Source of the DNA: JAKAWQ01 sp035509315
GTDB taxonomy: Bacteria; Pseudomonadota; Alphaproteobacteria; Acetobacterales; Acetobacteraceae
Assembly (NCBI GenBank): GCA_035509315.1
Contig: DATJLS010000065.1
Span: 1 to 15,076 of the forward strand
Direction of reading: 5' to 3'
Length of the DNA: 15,076 nt
The first letter of the stretch is position 1; each line of letters starts with the position of its first letter. A program made the translations under genes and the position numbers. Under the pieces are notes generated by a model. The model worked only from the letters and a program-made list of their open reading frames with translations, ran no database searches and was not told the DNA's origin. Shown here in pieces: positions 6,663 to 13,596 of this stretch.

Positions 6663-7615
6663 GCCACCCGCTCGCCTGGCTGCGCGCGCATCGCTGGAGC
6701 TTCTCGGCGATCGGCATTCTCCTTCTCTGGGCGATGCTCTCCCTTGCCACGGCGCGGTTCAGCCTGAGCAGCCTTTCGGGTGTCGCGAGCTCCGCCTCGT
6801 TCCTCGCGGTGGCGGCGATCGGCCAGATGTTCGCCGTGGCGACCGGCGGCGGCAATGTCGATCTCTCGATCCCGAGCGTCATCACGCTCACGGCCTTCCT
6901 GACCATGATCGTCTCGGGCGGCAGCGATGCAGGGCTTCTCGCGGCGCTGCCGCTCGTGCTCGCCGTCGGCCTCGCAACCGGTGCGATCAATGCGCTGCTC
7001 ATCCTTTGGCTGAGGATCCCGGCAATCATCGCCACACTGGCGGTGGGCTATGTGCTCGATACCGCGGCCCTGCTCGCCAATCGGCGTTTCACCACCTTCG
7101 CGATCAGCCCGATCCTGCGCACGCTCGCCAGCGCCCATATCGCCGGCGTGCCGATGATCCTCCTTCTGGCGGGGCTTCTCGCCGCTTGCAGCGCGGCCTT
7201 GATCGGCCGCACGGGCTATGGGCGCACGCTGATGGCGCTCGGTCAGAACGACGTGGCGGCTTCCCTCGCCGGCGCGCGCGTCGGCCGCATCGTCACGATC
7301 GCCTTCATGCTGAGCGGCGCGCTCGCGGCGATCGACGGCGCCCTGCTTTCGGCCCATGCGGGCGGCGCCTTTCTCGGCATGGGCCGGCCATATCTTCTGC
7401 AATCGGTCGGCGCGGTCGTCGTCGGGGGCACGCTCATCTTCGGCGGCAGCGCGACCGCGCTCGGCACGCTCCTCGGATCGGTGATGCTCGTCCTGATCGT
7501 CACCACCATGCAGATCGCGGGGCTCCCGGGCGGCGTGCAGGACATGGTGCAGGGCGTGGTGATCATCGCCGTTCTGGCGGCCGCCGGCAGCGGCCTTTCG
7601 CGCCGCGCTGCCTAA
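6659..7615 (+). CDS. CUT2-type sugar ABC importer permease
   Basis: A 318-residue integral membrane permease of the BPD_transp_2 (RbsC-like) family with about eight to ten hydrophobic spans. The conserved block IGQMFAVATGGGNVDLSIPS near residues 51-70 corresponds to the GG-DLS motif of sugar permeases; the permease domain of the preceding protein carries the matching GGSEIDLGVG. PAIIATLAVGYVLD and AVVVGGTLIFGGSATALGT are further family landmarks. The ATG at 6659 overlaps the preceding TGA (ATGA), so the two are translationally coupled and probably form a permease heterodimer. This is the last gene of the operon; the stop TAA at 7613-7615 lies in a short GCCT-AAA-AGGC hairpin. The substrate is unknown, as for the binding protein. 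Confidence 0.93.
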   Translation: MSHPLAWLRAHRWSFSAIGILLLWAMLSLATARFSLSSLSGVASSASFLAVAAIGQMFAVATGGGNVDLSIPSVITLTAFLTMIVSGGSDAGLLAALPLVLAVGLATGAINALLILWLRIPAIIATLAVGYVLDTAALLANRRFTTFAISPILRTLASAHIAGVPMILLLAGLLAACSAALIGRTGYGRTLMALGQNDVAASLAGARVGRIVTIAFMLSGALAAIDGALLSAHAGGAFLGMGRPYLLQSVGAVVVGGTLIFGGSATALGTLLGSVMLVLIVTTMQIAGLPGGVQDMVQGVVIIAVLAAAGSGLSRRAA

Positions 7616-7835
7616 AAGGCGTTACGCAGTTTGACGAAGAATGAGATTGCTAGAAAGAACAAGGCTTCTTTTTCTGAAGAAAAAGACGCAAAAAAGGCTT
7701 TTGTCCGTTTTCCGGACCCGGCACCGGCCCTCTTGCGGCGCGGAGAAACTCCCGACTAGTTTCGCAAGCAGGATCGGAAGCCGGCGGAATCGTTCCGGAA
7801 GGGATCGATCGGCCGCCCTGAAAAGGCGTCGCTGG
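7616..7835. other. Gene-free spacer with an A/T-rich, inverted-repeat patch
   Basis: No convincing gene. About 7640-7712 is strikingly A/T-rich for this window. It contains CTTTTTCT (7668-7675) and AGAAAAAG (7678-7685), perfect complements with only GA between, the repeated AAGGCTT (7661-7667 and 7694-7700), AAAAG-G-CTTTT (7692-7702), and a small hairpin GTCCG/CGGAC (7703-7707 with 7713-7717). It may end the transporter operon or hold the promoter of the small multidrug resistance gene. No classical terminator (stem plus T-run) is clear, and a TTGCGG/TAGTTT pair (7733-7762) is only a weak promoter. Confidence 0.5.
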
Positions 7836-8177
7836 ATGAACTCTTTCTTGCCCTATCTCCTGCTGCTCTGCGCCATCCTGTGCGAAGTCGTCGCCACGTC
7901 GTTCCTCAAAGCTTCCGATCAATTCACCCGGCCGATCCCCTCCGGCATGACCATCATCGGCTACGCAGCAGCCTTCTATCTTCTTTCCGTCATCGTCCGG
8001 ACAATTCCCATCGGCATCGTCTACGCGATCTGGAGCGGCATGGGCATCGTGCTGATCTCCCTGGTCGGCTGGTTCGTCTATGGCCAGATCCTGAATCTGC
8101 CGACCATCGCCGGGCTGGTCCTCATCGTGGCCGGCGTCAGCGTCGTCAATCTGTGCTCGAGCCCCCTGCCTCATTGA
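7836..8177 (+). CDS. Small multidrug resistance (SMR) transporter, EmrE/Qac type
   Basis: A 113-residue inner-membrane protein with four predicted helices that should work as an antiparallel dimer exchanging protons for cationic, often quaternary ammonium, compounds. The essential glutamate is E17 in AILCEVVATSFLK (helix 1). Y43 and W66 (AIWSGMGIVLISL) correspond to EmrE Y40 and W63 at a constant offset of 3. The ending SSPLPH also recalls EmrE. The helix-3 sequence favours the Qac/EmrE branch over the guanidinium (Gdx/SugE) branch. I chose ATG 7836 because it matches the EmrE start; the frame stays open to an ATG at 7641, but those 65 residues are basic and non-membrane. The ribosome site is weak (AAAAGG). 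It stands alone, 356 bp before the choline importer; since EmrE-type proteins can move betaine or choline, a link with that operon is possible but unproven. Confidence 0.93.
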   Translation: MNSFLPYLLLLCAILCEVVATSFLKASDQFTRPIPSGMTIIGYAAAFYLLSVIVRTIPIGIVYAIWSGMGIVLISLVGWFVYGQILNLPTIAGLVLIVAGVSVVNLCSSPLPH

Positions 8178-8533
8178 AGGTCGCAATCGGATTGGGGGAT
8201 CGAACGGCAATCGCACGCAACCGGCATTGGCCGCCACCCGCGCGCTTCACCGACCAAGCCGCGCGCCCGATCCATCGATCGCATAATGGTTTGATATTCA
8301 AGACAAAGCCTGATCGCTTCTCGAGCAGGCTCCTCGCTCACCTCGCGCAATGCGGGGTGGACCGGCAATGATTCCCGTACCAAACAATACAACATCGATG
8401 TCGCATGCGTTCAAGACACCCCGCTCGTCGCCATGGTGTCTATCTCATTTCCTGGACTGCGTGACGGCAACAGCGGTCCCGGAAGCAAAAACAGCATAAA
8501 TCAGGTTGGATTTCTTCGGGTCCAGGAGGCAAC
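8178..8533. other. 356-bp gene-free region upstream of the choline operon
   Basis: No gene is supported. A 74-codon open frame on the minus strand (8395-8171) has no recognisable homology and no good ribosome site. The region should hold the choX promoter, but I could not find a convincing -35/-10 pair; CATAAT (8282-8287) lacks a -35 partner. It contains a spaced inverted repeat at 8414-8441, and ends in AGGAGG (8524-8529), the ribosome site of choX. No tRNA or recognisable riboswitch was seen. Confidence 0.5.
8414..8441. promoter_or_regulatory. Spaced inverted repeat upstream of choX, possible operator
   Basis: AGACACC (8414-8420) and GGTGTCT (8435-8441) are perfect complements separated by 14 bp, centred about 106 bp before the choX start codon. 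The 21-bp centre-to-centre spacing is two helical turns, which would suit a dimeric regulator touching one face of the DNA. Which protein binds, if any, is unknown; no regulator gene lies in this half of the window. Confidence 0.35.
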
Positions 8534-9478
8534 ATGAAACGTCTCTGCTTCGTCGCAGCCCTCGCGTCGCCATTGCTTTGCATGAGCCTCGCCCGCGCGG
8601 CCGAACCGGCATCGTGCCAGTCCATCCGCCTCGGCAATATCGGCTGGACAGACAATGAGATTCAGAATGCCGTCTTCTCCGCGCTCGCCACCAGCCTCGG
8701 TTACAATGTCCAGGCCCATCTTTATTCCGAGGAAGTCATGTATGCCGGAATGAAGAACGGGCAGCTCGATGTTTTTCTCGATGACTGGACGCCCTCGATG
8801 GACATGATCACCGGGCCTTACGAAAAGGCCAAGCAGATCGACGTCCTCGGGCCCGATCTCACCGGGGCGAAATATACGCTCGTCGTCCCGAGCTATCTCT
8901 ACGATCAGGGCCTCAAGACCTTCGATGACATCCAGAAGTTCGGCAAACAGCTGGACTACAAGGTATACGGAATCGAGCCGGGGAATGACGGCAACGAGCA
9001 CATCCTCTCCATGATCAAGGATGACAAGTTCGGGCTCGGCAATTTCCAGCTCGTCCAATCGAGCGAGGCGGGCATGCTCTCCGAAGTGTCGCGCAAATAT
9101 CCCAAGAAGGAAGCGATCGTGTTCCTCGGCTGGGAACCCGAGCCGATGAATGTCGAGTTCGATATCCGCTATCTTCCCGGCGGGGATGCCTATTTTGGCC
9201 CCAATGAGGGGGAAGCGACGATCTACATCAACACCCGTCCCGGCTACGTGACGGAATGCACGAATGTCGGCCGGCTGCTGAAGCAGTTTCGCCTCTCCAT
9301 CGCGGATGAGAACACGATGATGTACAAGGTGCAGGTGCAGCACCAATCCGCCGCCGACGTCGCCACGGCCTGGCTCAAGGCAAACCCGTCCTGGGTTGAG
9401 AGCACGCTCCAGGGCGTCATGACCACCAGCGGCAAGCCGGGCGCGGCTGCCGTGCAGTCCGCCTTGAAAGCGGATTGA
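8534..9478 (+). CDS. choX: Choline-binding periplasmic protein ChoX
   Basis: A 314-residue periplasmic ligand-binding protein of the ProX/OpuAC class that captures choline for the ChoWV importer. Signal peptide about 1-22 (cleavage ARA|AEP). The choline-cage residues are all visible: W38 (GWTD), W85 (DDWTPSMD), Y114 (AKYTL) and W200 (FLGWEPEP), each exactly 5 less than the S. meliloti ChoX aromatic box (W43, W90, Y119, W205) as I recall it. D40 and N151 (EPGNDGNE) fit the polar contacts to the hydroxyl, and C28/C242 form a likely disulfide. This favours choline over glycine betaine as main ligand. An ideal AGGAGG ribosome site lies 4 bp before ATG 8534. It is the first gene of choXWV-betA-soxBD, followed by a hairpin and a triple repeat before choW, consistent with excess production of the binding protein. 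Confidence 0.95.
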   Translation: MKRLCFVAALASPLLCMSLARAAEPASCQSIRLGNIGWTDNEIQNAVFSALATSLGYNVQAHLYSEEVMYAGMKNGQLDVFLDDWTPSMDMITGPYEKAKQIDVLGPDLTGAKYTLVVPSYLYDQGLKTFDDIQKFGKQLDYKVYGIEPGNDGNEHILSMIKDDKFGLGNFQLVQSSEAGMLSEVSRKYPKKEAIVFLGWEPEPMNVEFDIRYLPGGDAYFGPNEGEATIYINTRPGYVTECTNVGRLLKQFRLSIADENTMMYKVQVQHQSAADVATAWLKANPSWVESTLQGVMTTSGKPGAAAVQSALKAD

Positions 9479-9504
9479 GCGTCCTCGCGCCCTCCAGCAA
9501 AACG

Positions 9505-9530
9505 CGATCCGGGTTCATGGGCCCGGATCG
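9505..9530 (+). other. Intercistronic hairpin after choX
   Basis: CGATCCGGG (9505-9513) and CCCGGATCG (9522-9530) form a perfect 9-bp G/C-rich stem with an 8-nt loop, starting 26 bp after the choX stop. No T-run follows, so it is not a typical intrinsic terminator. Probable roles are protection of the choX message from 3' decay or partial attenuation before choW (inference). Confidence 0.65.
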
Positions 9531-9536
9531 CCGGCC

Positions 9537-9580
9537 TGGCCTCGATCCCAATGGCCTCGATCCCAATGGCCTCGATCCCA
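9537..9580 (+). repeat. Tandem repeat, 15 bp x 2.9, between choX and choW
   Basis: The unit TGGCCTCGATCCCAA occurs at 9537-9551, 9552-9566 and 9567-9580 (last copy lacks the final A), without mismatches. It lies directly after the hairpin and before the choW ribosome site. Perfect copies imply recent slippage, and the copy number may vary between strains. Confidence 0.92.
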
Positions 9581-9632
9581 CGCCGAGACTGCGGAATTGC
9601 ACGGCTGCCTGTGGCGGCCATGAACGGGGACC

Positions 9633-10499
9633 ATGGTGATGAAGGTCCTGACCCTCGCCGAACACTGGATCACCCATCACAGCATTCCGGTCGATGTCTG
9701 GTCGGTCGCGCTCATCAATTTCATCAAGAACAATTTCCAGGGCTTCTTCAACGTCCTCTCGGGCGTGCTCGGCTTCCTGCTCGGAACGACGACGGACGTG
9801 CTCAAGGCGGTTCCGGCCCTCATCCTGATCGTCATCTTTTCCGTTCTGACCTATCTTTTCAAGAAATCCTGGTCGCTCGCTCTGCTTGTGTTCGTGGCCC
9901 TGCTCTTCGTCCTTAACCAGGGCTATTGGGAACCCACGCTCGAGACCATCTCCCTCATCATCTACGCGACCGTCGCCTGCATGGTGATCGGCGTTCCGAT
10001 CGGCATCGCCGCCGCGCATCGGCCGACCCTTTACCGGATCATCCGCCCGGTGCTCGATTTGATGCAGACCCTGCCCACTTTCGTCTATCTCATCCCCACC
10101 CTCGTCCTGTTCGGGCTCGGCAACGTGCCGGGCCTGATATCCACCGTCGTCTTCGTCGTGCCGACGCCGGTGCGCCTCACCTATGTCGGCATCAGCAATG
10201 TGCCGCGCCAATTGATCGAAGCCGGCCTCGCCTTCGGGGCCTCGCCGCGGGAGCTGCTCTGGAAGGTGGAGATTCCGGCCGCCATGCCGACGATCCTGGC
10301 AGGCCTCACCCAGGTCATCATGCTGAGCCTCTCCATGGTCGTGATCGCGGCGCTCGTCGGCGCCGGCGGCCTTGGCGAGCCTGTGGTCGAAGCGATGGAG
10401 ACCGTCCAGATCGGCAGCGGCTTCACCTCCGGCCTCGCCATCGTCGTCGTCGCGGTGCTTCTCGATCGCGTCTTCCGGCCCGCGAAGGAGAGTTCCTGA
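9633..10499 (+). CDS. choW: Choline ABC importer permease ChoW
   Basis: A 288-residue inner-membrane permease of the BPD_transp_1 family (ProW/OpuAB type) that forms the choline channel as a homodimer with ChoV. Hydrophobic spans are visible at about 42-52, 61-77, 80-95, 105-128, 147-163, 168-180 and 220-245, with one more near 263-280. The cytoplasmic EAA loop that contacts the ATPase is EAGLAFGASPRELLWKVEIP (196-215), a close family match. GGGGA lies just before ATG 9633; ATG 9639 is a possible alternative. Its TGA is separated from the choV start by a single base. It follows choX by 154 bp, a spacer containing a hairpin and a triple repeat. Confidence 0.94.
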   Translation: MVMKVLTLAEHWITHHSIPVDVWSVALINFIKNNFQGFFNVLSGVLGFLLGTTTDVLKAVPALILIVIFSVLTYLFKKSWSLALLVFVALLFVLNQGYWEPTLETISLIIYATVACMVIGVPIGIAAAHRPTLYRIIRPVLDLMQTLPTFVYLIPTLVLFGLGNVPGLISTVVFVVPTPVRLTYVGISNVPRQLIEAGLAFGASPRELLWKVEIPAAMPTILAGLTQVIMLSLSMVVIAALVGAGGLGEPVVEAMETVQIGSGFTSGLAIVVVAVLLDRVFRPAKESS

Positions 10500-10500
10500 C

Positions 10501-11742
10501 TTGCCCCTCGCGGCACAGTTCGATCGGGTCGATATCCTCTTTCCCGGGTTCGTCCAGCGCGCCGCGCGGTCCCGCGTGGAAGCCGCCCTGCGCGACCTCG
10601 ATGCCGGAAAGTCGCGAAGCGAGATCATCGCCTCGACCGGCGTCGTCGTCGGCGCGGCGGATGTCTCTCTCGAGATCGAGCAGGGCGGGATCTTCGTCAT
10701 CATGGGCCTCTCCGGCTCGGGCAAGACCACGGTGCTGCGCGCGATGAACGGGCTGAACACGATCAGCCGCGGCCGCGTCCTCATCCGCCATGGCGAGGCG
10801 ATGGTCGATATGACCAATCCGGCCCCCGCCGTGCTGCGCCGGCTGCGCAACGAGGCCATTTCGATGGTCTTTCAGCAATTCGCCCTGCTGCCCTGGCGCA
10901 GCGTGCGCCGCAATGTCGAGTTCGGGCTCGAGCTGCGCCGCATGAAAGCGGCGGAGATGCGCCAGGTCGTGGACAAATGGCTCGATCTCGTCGGGCTGCT
11001 GCCCTGGGCCGAAAAGCACGCCCATGAGCTTTCCGGGGGGATGCAGCAGCGTGTCGGCCTTGCCCGCGCGCTTGCCACCAATGCGGATATCCTGCTGATG
11101 GACGAGCCGTTTTCCGCGCTCGATCCGCTGATCCGCAACAAGCTCCAGGACGAGCTTCTTTCGCTTCAGCGCTCCGTCCAGAAGACGATCCTGTTCGTCA
11201 CCCATGATCTGGACGAGGCGCTGAAGCTCGGCAGCCAGATCGCGATCATGAAGGACGGCAGGGTCGTCCAGATCGGCAAGCCGGAGGATATCGTGCTTCG
11301 TCCGGCCACCGAATATGTCGCCGAGTTCGTGCGGCACATGAACCCGCTGAGCGCGATCCGCGCCGCATCCCTGATGCGCCGGATCAACGCGATCACCACC
11401 TCCGACGGCACCTGCCATTTCGTCGATCGGGCGCATTATCAGATCCGCCTCGATATCGAGGGCAAGCTCGCTGCCGTTCATTGCGAGGGCGCGGAGCTTG
11501 TGTGGCGGGAACCCGGCACGGATGGATCGGCGCGCGAGCCCGGGATTCACCCAGATATTCACATCGTGGAGGCGGACCAGTTGCTCAAGGATATCGTCAC
11601 CCTGCGCCAGCAATCCGGACATCCTGTCCTCGTTCGTGCCGAAGGGAAAATCATCGGCTTCTGCGGATCGGATGAAATTTTTTCCGCGCTCACCCATGCC
11701 GGCAGGGCCGAGTTTCGCGACACTCTCACCGCCGTCGGCTGA
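10501..11742 (+). CDS. choV: Choline ABC importer ATP-binding protein ChoV (TTG start)
   Basis: A 413-residue ATPase that powers ChoW, of the ProV/OpuAA type. After an N-terminal segment typical of the choline branch (residues 1-50, FDRVDILFPG and LDAGKSRSEIIASTG), it has Walker A GLSGSGKTT (69-77), a Q-loop in VFQQFALLPW, signature LSGGMQQRVGLARAL, Walker B ILLMDEPFSALD and switch VTHDLDEAL. The C-terminal about 130 residues after RHMNPLSAIRA resemble the regulatory (CBS-like) tail of ProV proteins but are divergent. I assign the start to TTG 10501: AAGGAG lies 10 bp upstream, the TTG is one base after the choW stop, and no in-frame ATG is nearby except an upstream one deep inside choW. A 101-bp gap separates it from betA. 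Confidence 0.92.
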   Translation: MPLAAQFDRVDILFPGFVQRAARSRVEAALRDLDAGKSRSEIIASTGVVVGAADVSLEIEQGGIFVIMGLSGSGKTTVLRAMNGLNTISRGRVLIRHGEAMVDMTNPAPAVLRRLRNEAISMVFQQFALLPWRSVRRNVEFGLELRRMKAAEMRQVVDKWLDLVGLLPWAEKHAHELSGGMQQRVGLARALATNADILLMDEPFSALDPLIRNKLQDELLSLQRSVQKTILFVTHDLDEALKLGSQIAIMKDGRVVQIGKPEDIVLRPATEYVAEFVRHMNPLSAIRAASLMRRINAITTSDGTCHFVDRAHYQIRLDIEGKLAAVHCEGAELVWREPGTDGSAREPGIHPDIHIVEADQLLKDIVTLRQQSGHPVLVRAEGKIIGFCGSDEIFSALTHAGRAEFRDTLTAVG

Positions 11743-11843
11743 CGGAGGAAGAATGGAGATCGATCGCGCCTGCGTGGTCCGGCGATAAGTCAAAGCGTCA
11801 CGGCAGCGGAACACGAAGAGCTTTCGGAGTGCCCGGCGGCATC

Positions 11844-13499
11844 ATGGCGGAATTCGACTATATCATTGTCGGCGCCGGCTCCGCCGGCTGCGTTCTCGCC
11901 AATCGGCTGAGCGAGGATGGGCGCAATCTCGTCCTGGTTCTCGAATATGGCGGCTCGGACCGTTCGGTCCTGATCCAGATGCCAAGCGCGCTCTCGATCC
12001 CGATGAACATGCCCCGCTATGACTGGGGCTATCGCAGCGAGCCCGAGCCCCATCTCGGCAATCGCCGCATGCACACGCCGCGGGGCAAGGTGCTCGGCGG
12101 CTCCTCCTCGATCAACGGCCTCGTCTATATCCGCGGCAACCCGCTCGATTTCGACCATTGGGCCAAGATGGGCGCGCGCGGCTGGGCCTATCGCGACGTG
12201 CTCCCTTATTTCAGGCGCGCCGAAGCGCGCGCCGAAGGCGGCGATGAATGGCGCGGAAGCGGCGGGCCTTTGCATACAACCTACGGAAAGCTTGGCAACC
12301 CGCTCTATCGCGCCTTCATCGAGGCCGGACGGGAAGCCGGATATGCCGCCACGGAGGACGTGAACGGCTATCGGCAGGAAGGTTTCGGCCGGATGGACAT
12401 GACAGTCCATCGCGGCCGGCGCTGGAGCGCGGCCAATGCCTATCTGAAACCGGCGCGCGGAAGGGCGAATCTCTCCGTGCAGACGCGGAGCCTGGTTTCC
12501 CGCATCGTCATCGAGCGCGGAGTGGCTGTCGGTGTCGCCTACCACCATGGCGGGCGCGAAATCATCGCCCGCGCCCGCAGGGAGGTCGTTCTTGCTGCCG
12601 GCGCGATCAACTCGCCGAAATTGCTGAAGCTCTCGGGCATCGGTCCGGCCGGGGAGCTTCGCGCGCTCGGGATCGACATCGTGGCCGACCGGCCCGGCGT
12701 GGGGGAAAATCTGCAGGATCATCTGGAATTCTATTTCCAGATGGCCTGCACGCAGCCCATCACACTGTTCTCGAAAATGAATCCGCCCGCCAAGGCGCTG
12801 ATCGGACTGCGCTGGCTCCTTTCCCATGATGGTCTCGGGGCCACCAATCATTTCGAGAGCTGCGGATTCATCCGCTCCCGCCCGGGCGTGGAATATCCGG
12901 ACATTCAGTATCATTTCCTGCCGGTCGCCGTGCGCTATGACGGCAAGGCCCACGCCTCGCAGCACGGGTTCCAGGCCCATGTCGGCCCCATGCGCTCGGA
13001 GAGCCGCGGCCGGGTTCGCCTTGCCGACCGCGATCCCGCCAGCGCGCCAAGGATTTTCTTCAACTATATGAGCCGGCAGGAGGATTGGGCGGACATGCGC
13101 CGCTGCGTGCGGCTCACCAGGGAGATTTTCGCCCAGCCGGCCCTGGCCCCCTACCGTGCCGCGGAGATCGCGCCAGGGGCCGAAATCACCACGGACGACG
13201 AGATCGATGGTTTCATCCGGCACAATGTGGAAAGCGCCTATCATCCTTGCGGCACCTGCCGAATGGGCGATCCCGCCGATCCGATGGCGGTCGTTGCCCC
13301 GGATGCGCGGGTCATCGGGGTGGAACGCCTCCGCGTCGCCGATTCGTCGGTCATGCCGCGCATCACCAACGGCAATCTCAATGCGCCCACGATCATGATC
13401 GGCGAGAAAGCGGCAGACCATATCCTCGGCCGCCCCCTTCTGGCGCCGAGCAACGCCCCTTTTTACCGCGCGCCGAACTGGCGGAACGCGCAGCGCTGA
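11844..13499 (+). CDS. betA: Choline dehydrogenase BetA (GMC oxidoreductase)
   Basis: A 551-residue FAD enzyme, probably membrane-associated, oxidising choline to betaine aldehyde and feeding electrons to the respiratory chain. FAD motif GAGSAG (10-15) with E34 for the ribose; the residue after E34 is Tyr (VLEYGG) where Ala is usual. GMC signature 1 spans about 81-104 (KVLGGSSSINGLVYIRGN) and signature 2 about 253-267 (GAINSPKLLKLSGIG). The catalytic histidine is H467 in AYHPCGTCRMG, paired with an Asn in GNLNAPT (510-516). The blocks GGFIRS/YHFLPVA and GFQAHVGPMRS-SRG match E. coli BetA as I recall it, separating it from other GMC alcohol dehydrogenases. ATG 11844 aligns with the usual start; a GTG at 11829 would add five residues and has GAAGAG upstream. 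It lies 101 bp after choV. Betaine aldehyde dehydrogenase is not in the window. Confidence 0.93.
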   Translation: MAEFDYIIVGAGSAGCVLANRLSEDGRNLVLVLEYGGSDRSVLIQMPSALSIPMNMPRYDWGYRSEPEPHLGNRRMHTPRGKVLGGSSSINGLVYIRGNPLDFDHWAKMGARGWAYRDVLPYFRRAEARAEGGDEWRGSGGPLHTTYGKLGNPLYRAFIEAGREAGYAATEDVNGYRQEGFGRMDMTVHRGRRWSAANAYLKPARGRANLSVQTRSLVSRIVIERGVAVGVAYHHGGREIIARARREVVLAAGAINSPKLLKLSGIGPAGELRALGIDIVADRPGVGENLQDHLEFYFQMACTQPITLFSKMNPPAKALIGLRWLLSHDGLGATNHFESCGFIRSRPGVEYPDIQYHFLPVAVRYDGKAHASQHGFQAHVGPMRSESRGRVRLADRDPASAPRIFFNYMSRQEDWADMRRCVRLTREIFAQPALAPYRAAEIAPGAEITTDDEIDGFIRHNVESAYHPCGTCRMGDPADPMAVVAPDARVIGVERLRVADSSVMPRITNGNLNAPTIMIGEKAADHILGRPLLAPSNAPFYRAPNWRNAQR

Positions 13500-13596
13500 T
13501 CCTCCCTCCATGTCCAAATCATTCAAGCACCACGCCGAATGCGCAACGGCCAGGCGACGCCGAAACCGGCATAATGATGCCCGCGGGGAGTGATCG

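Noticed and set aside
7616..7835. Guanidine (ykkC-type) riboswitch upstream of the SMR gene
   Set aside because: Such riboswitches often precede SMR genes, but I see no paired ACGR-loop hairpins or ykkC core, and the protein looks EmrE-like rather than Gdx-like.
7641..7835. A 65-residue N-terminal extension of the SMR protein
   Set aside because: The extension is basic and non-membrane, coded partly by the A/T-rich repeat patch, and ATG 7836 matches the EmrE start exactly.
8171..8395. 74-codon minus-strand open frame between the SMR gene and choX
   Set aside because: The middle part (ALREVSEEPAREAIRL) looks faintly protein-like, but there is no family match I can name, no good ribosome site, and the tail is Cys/Pro-rich and unlike a protein. 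Not called as a gene.
9505..9530. Intrinsic terminator after choX
   Set aside because: The stem is strong but the following bases are G/C-rich with no T-run, and choW/choV must be expressed from somewhere downstream; kept only as an mRNA-structure candidate.
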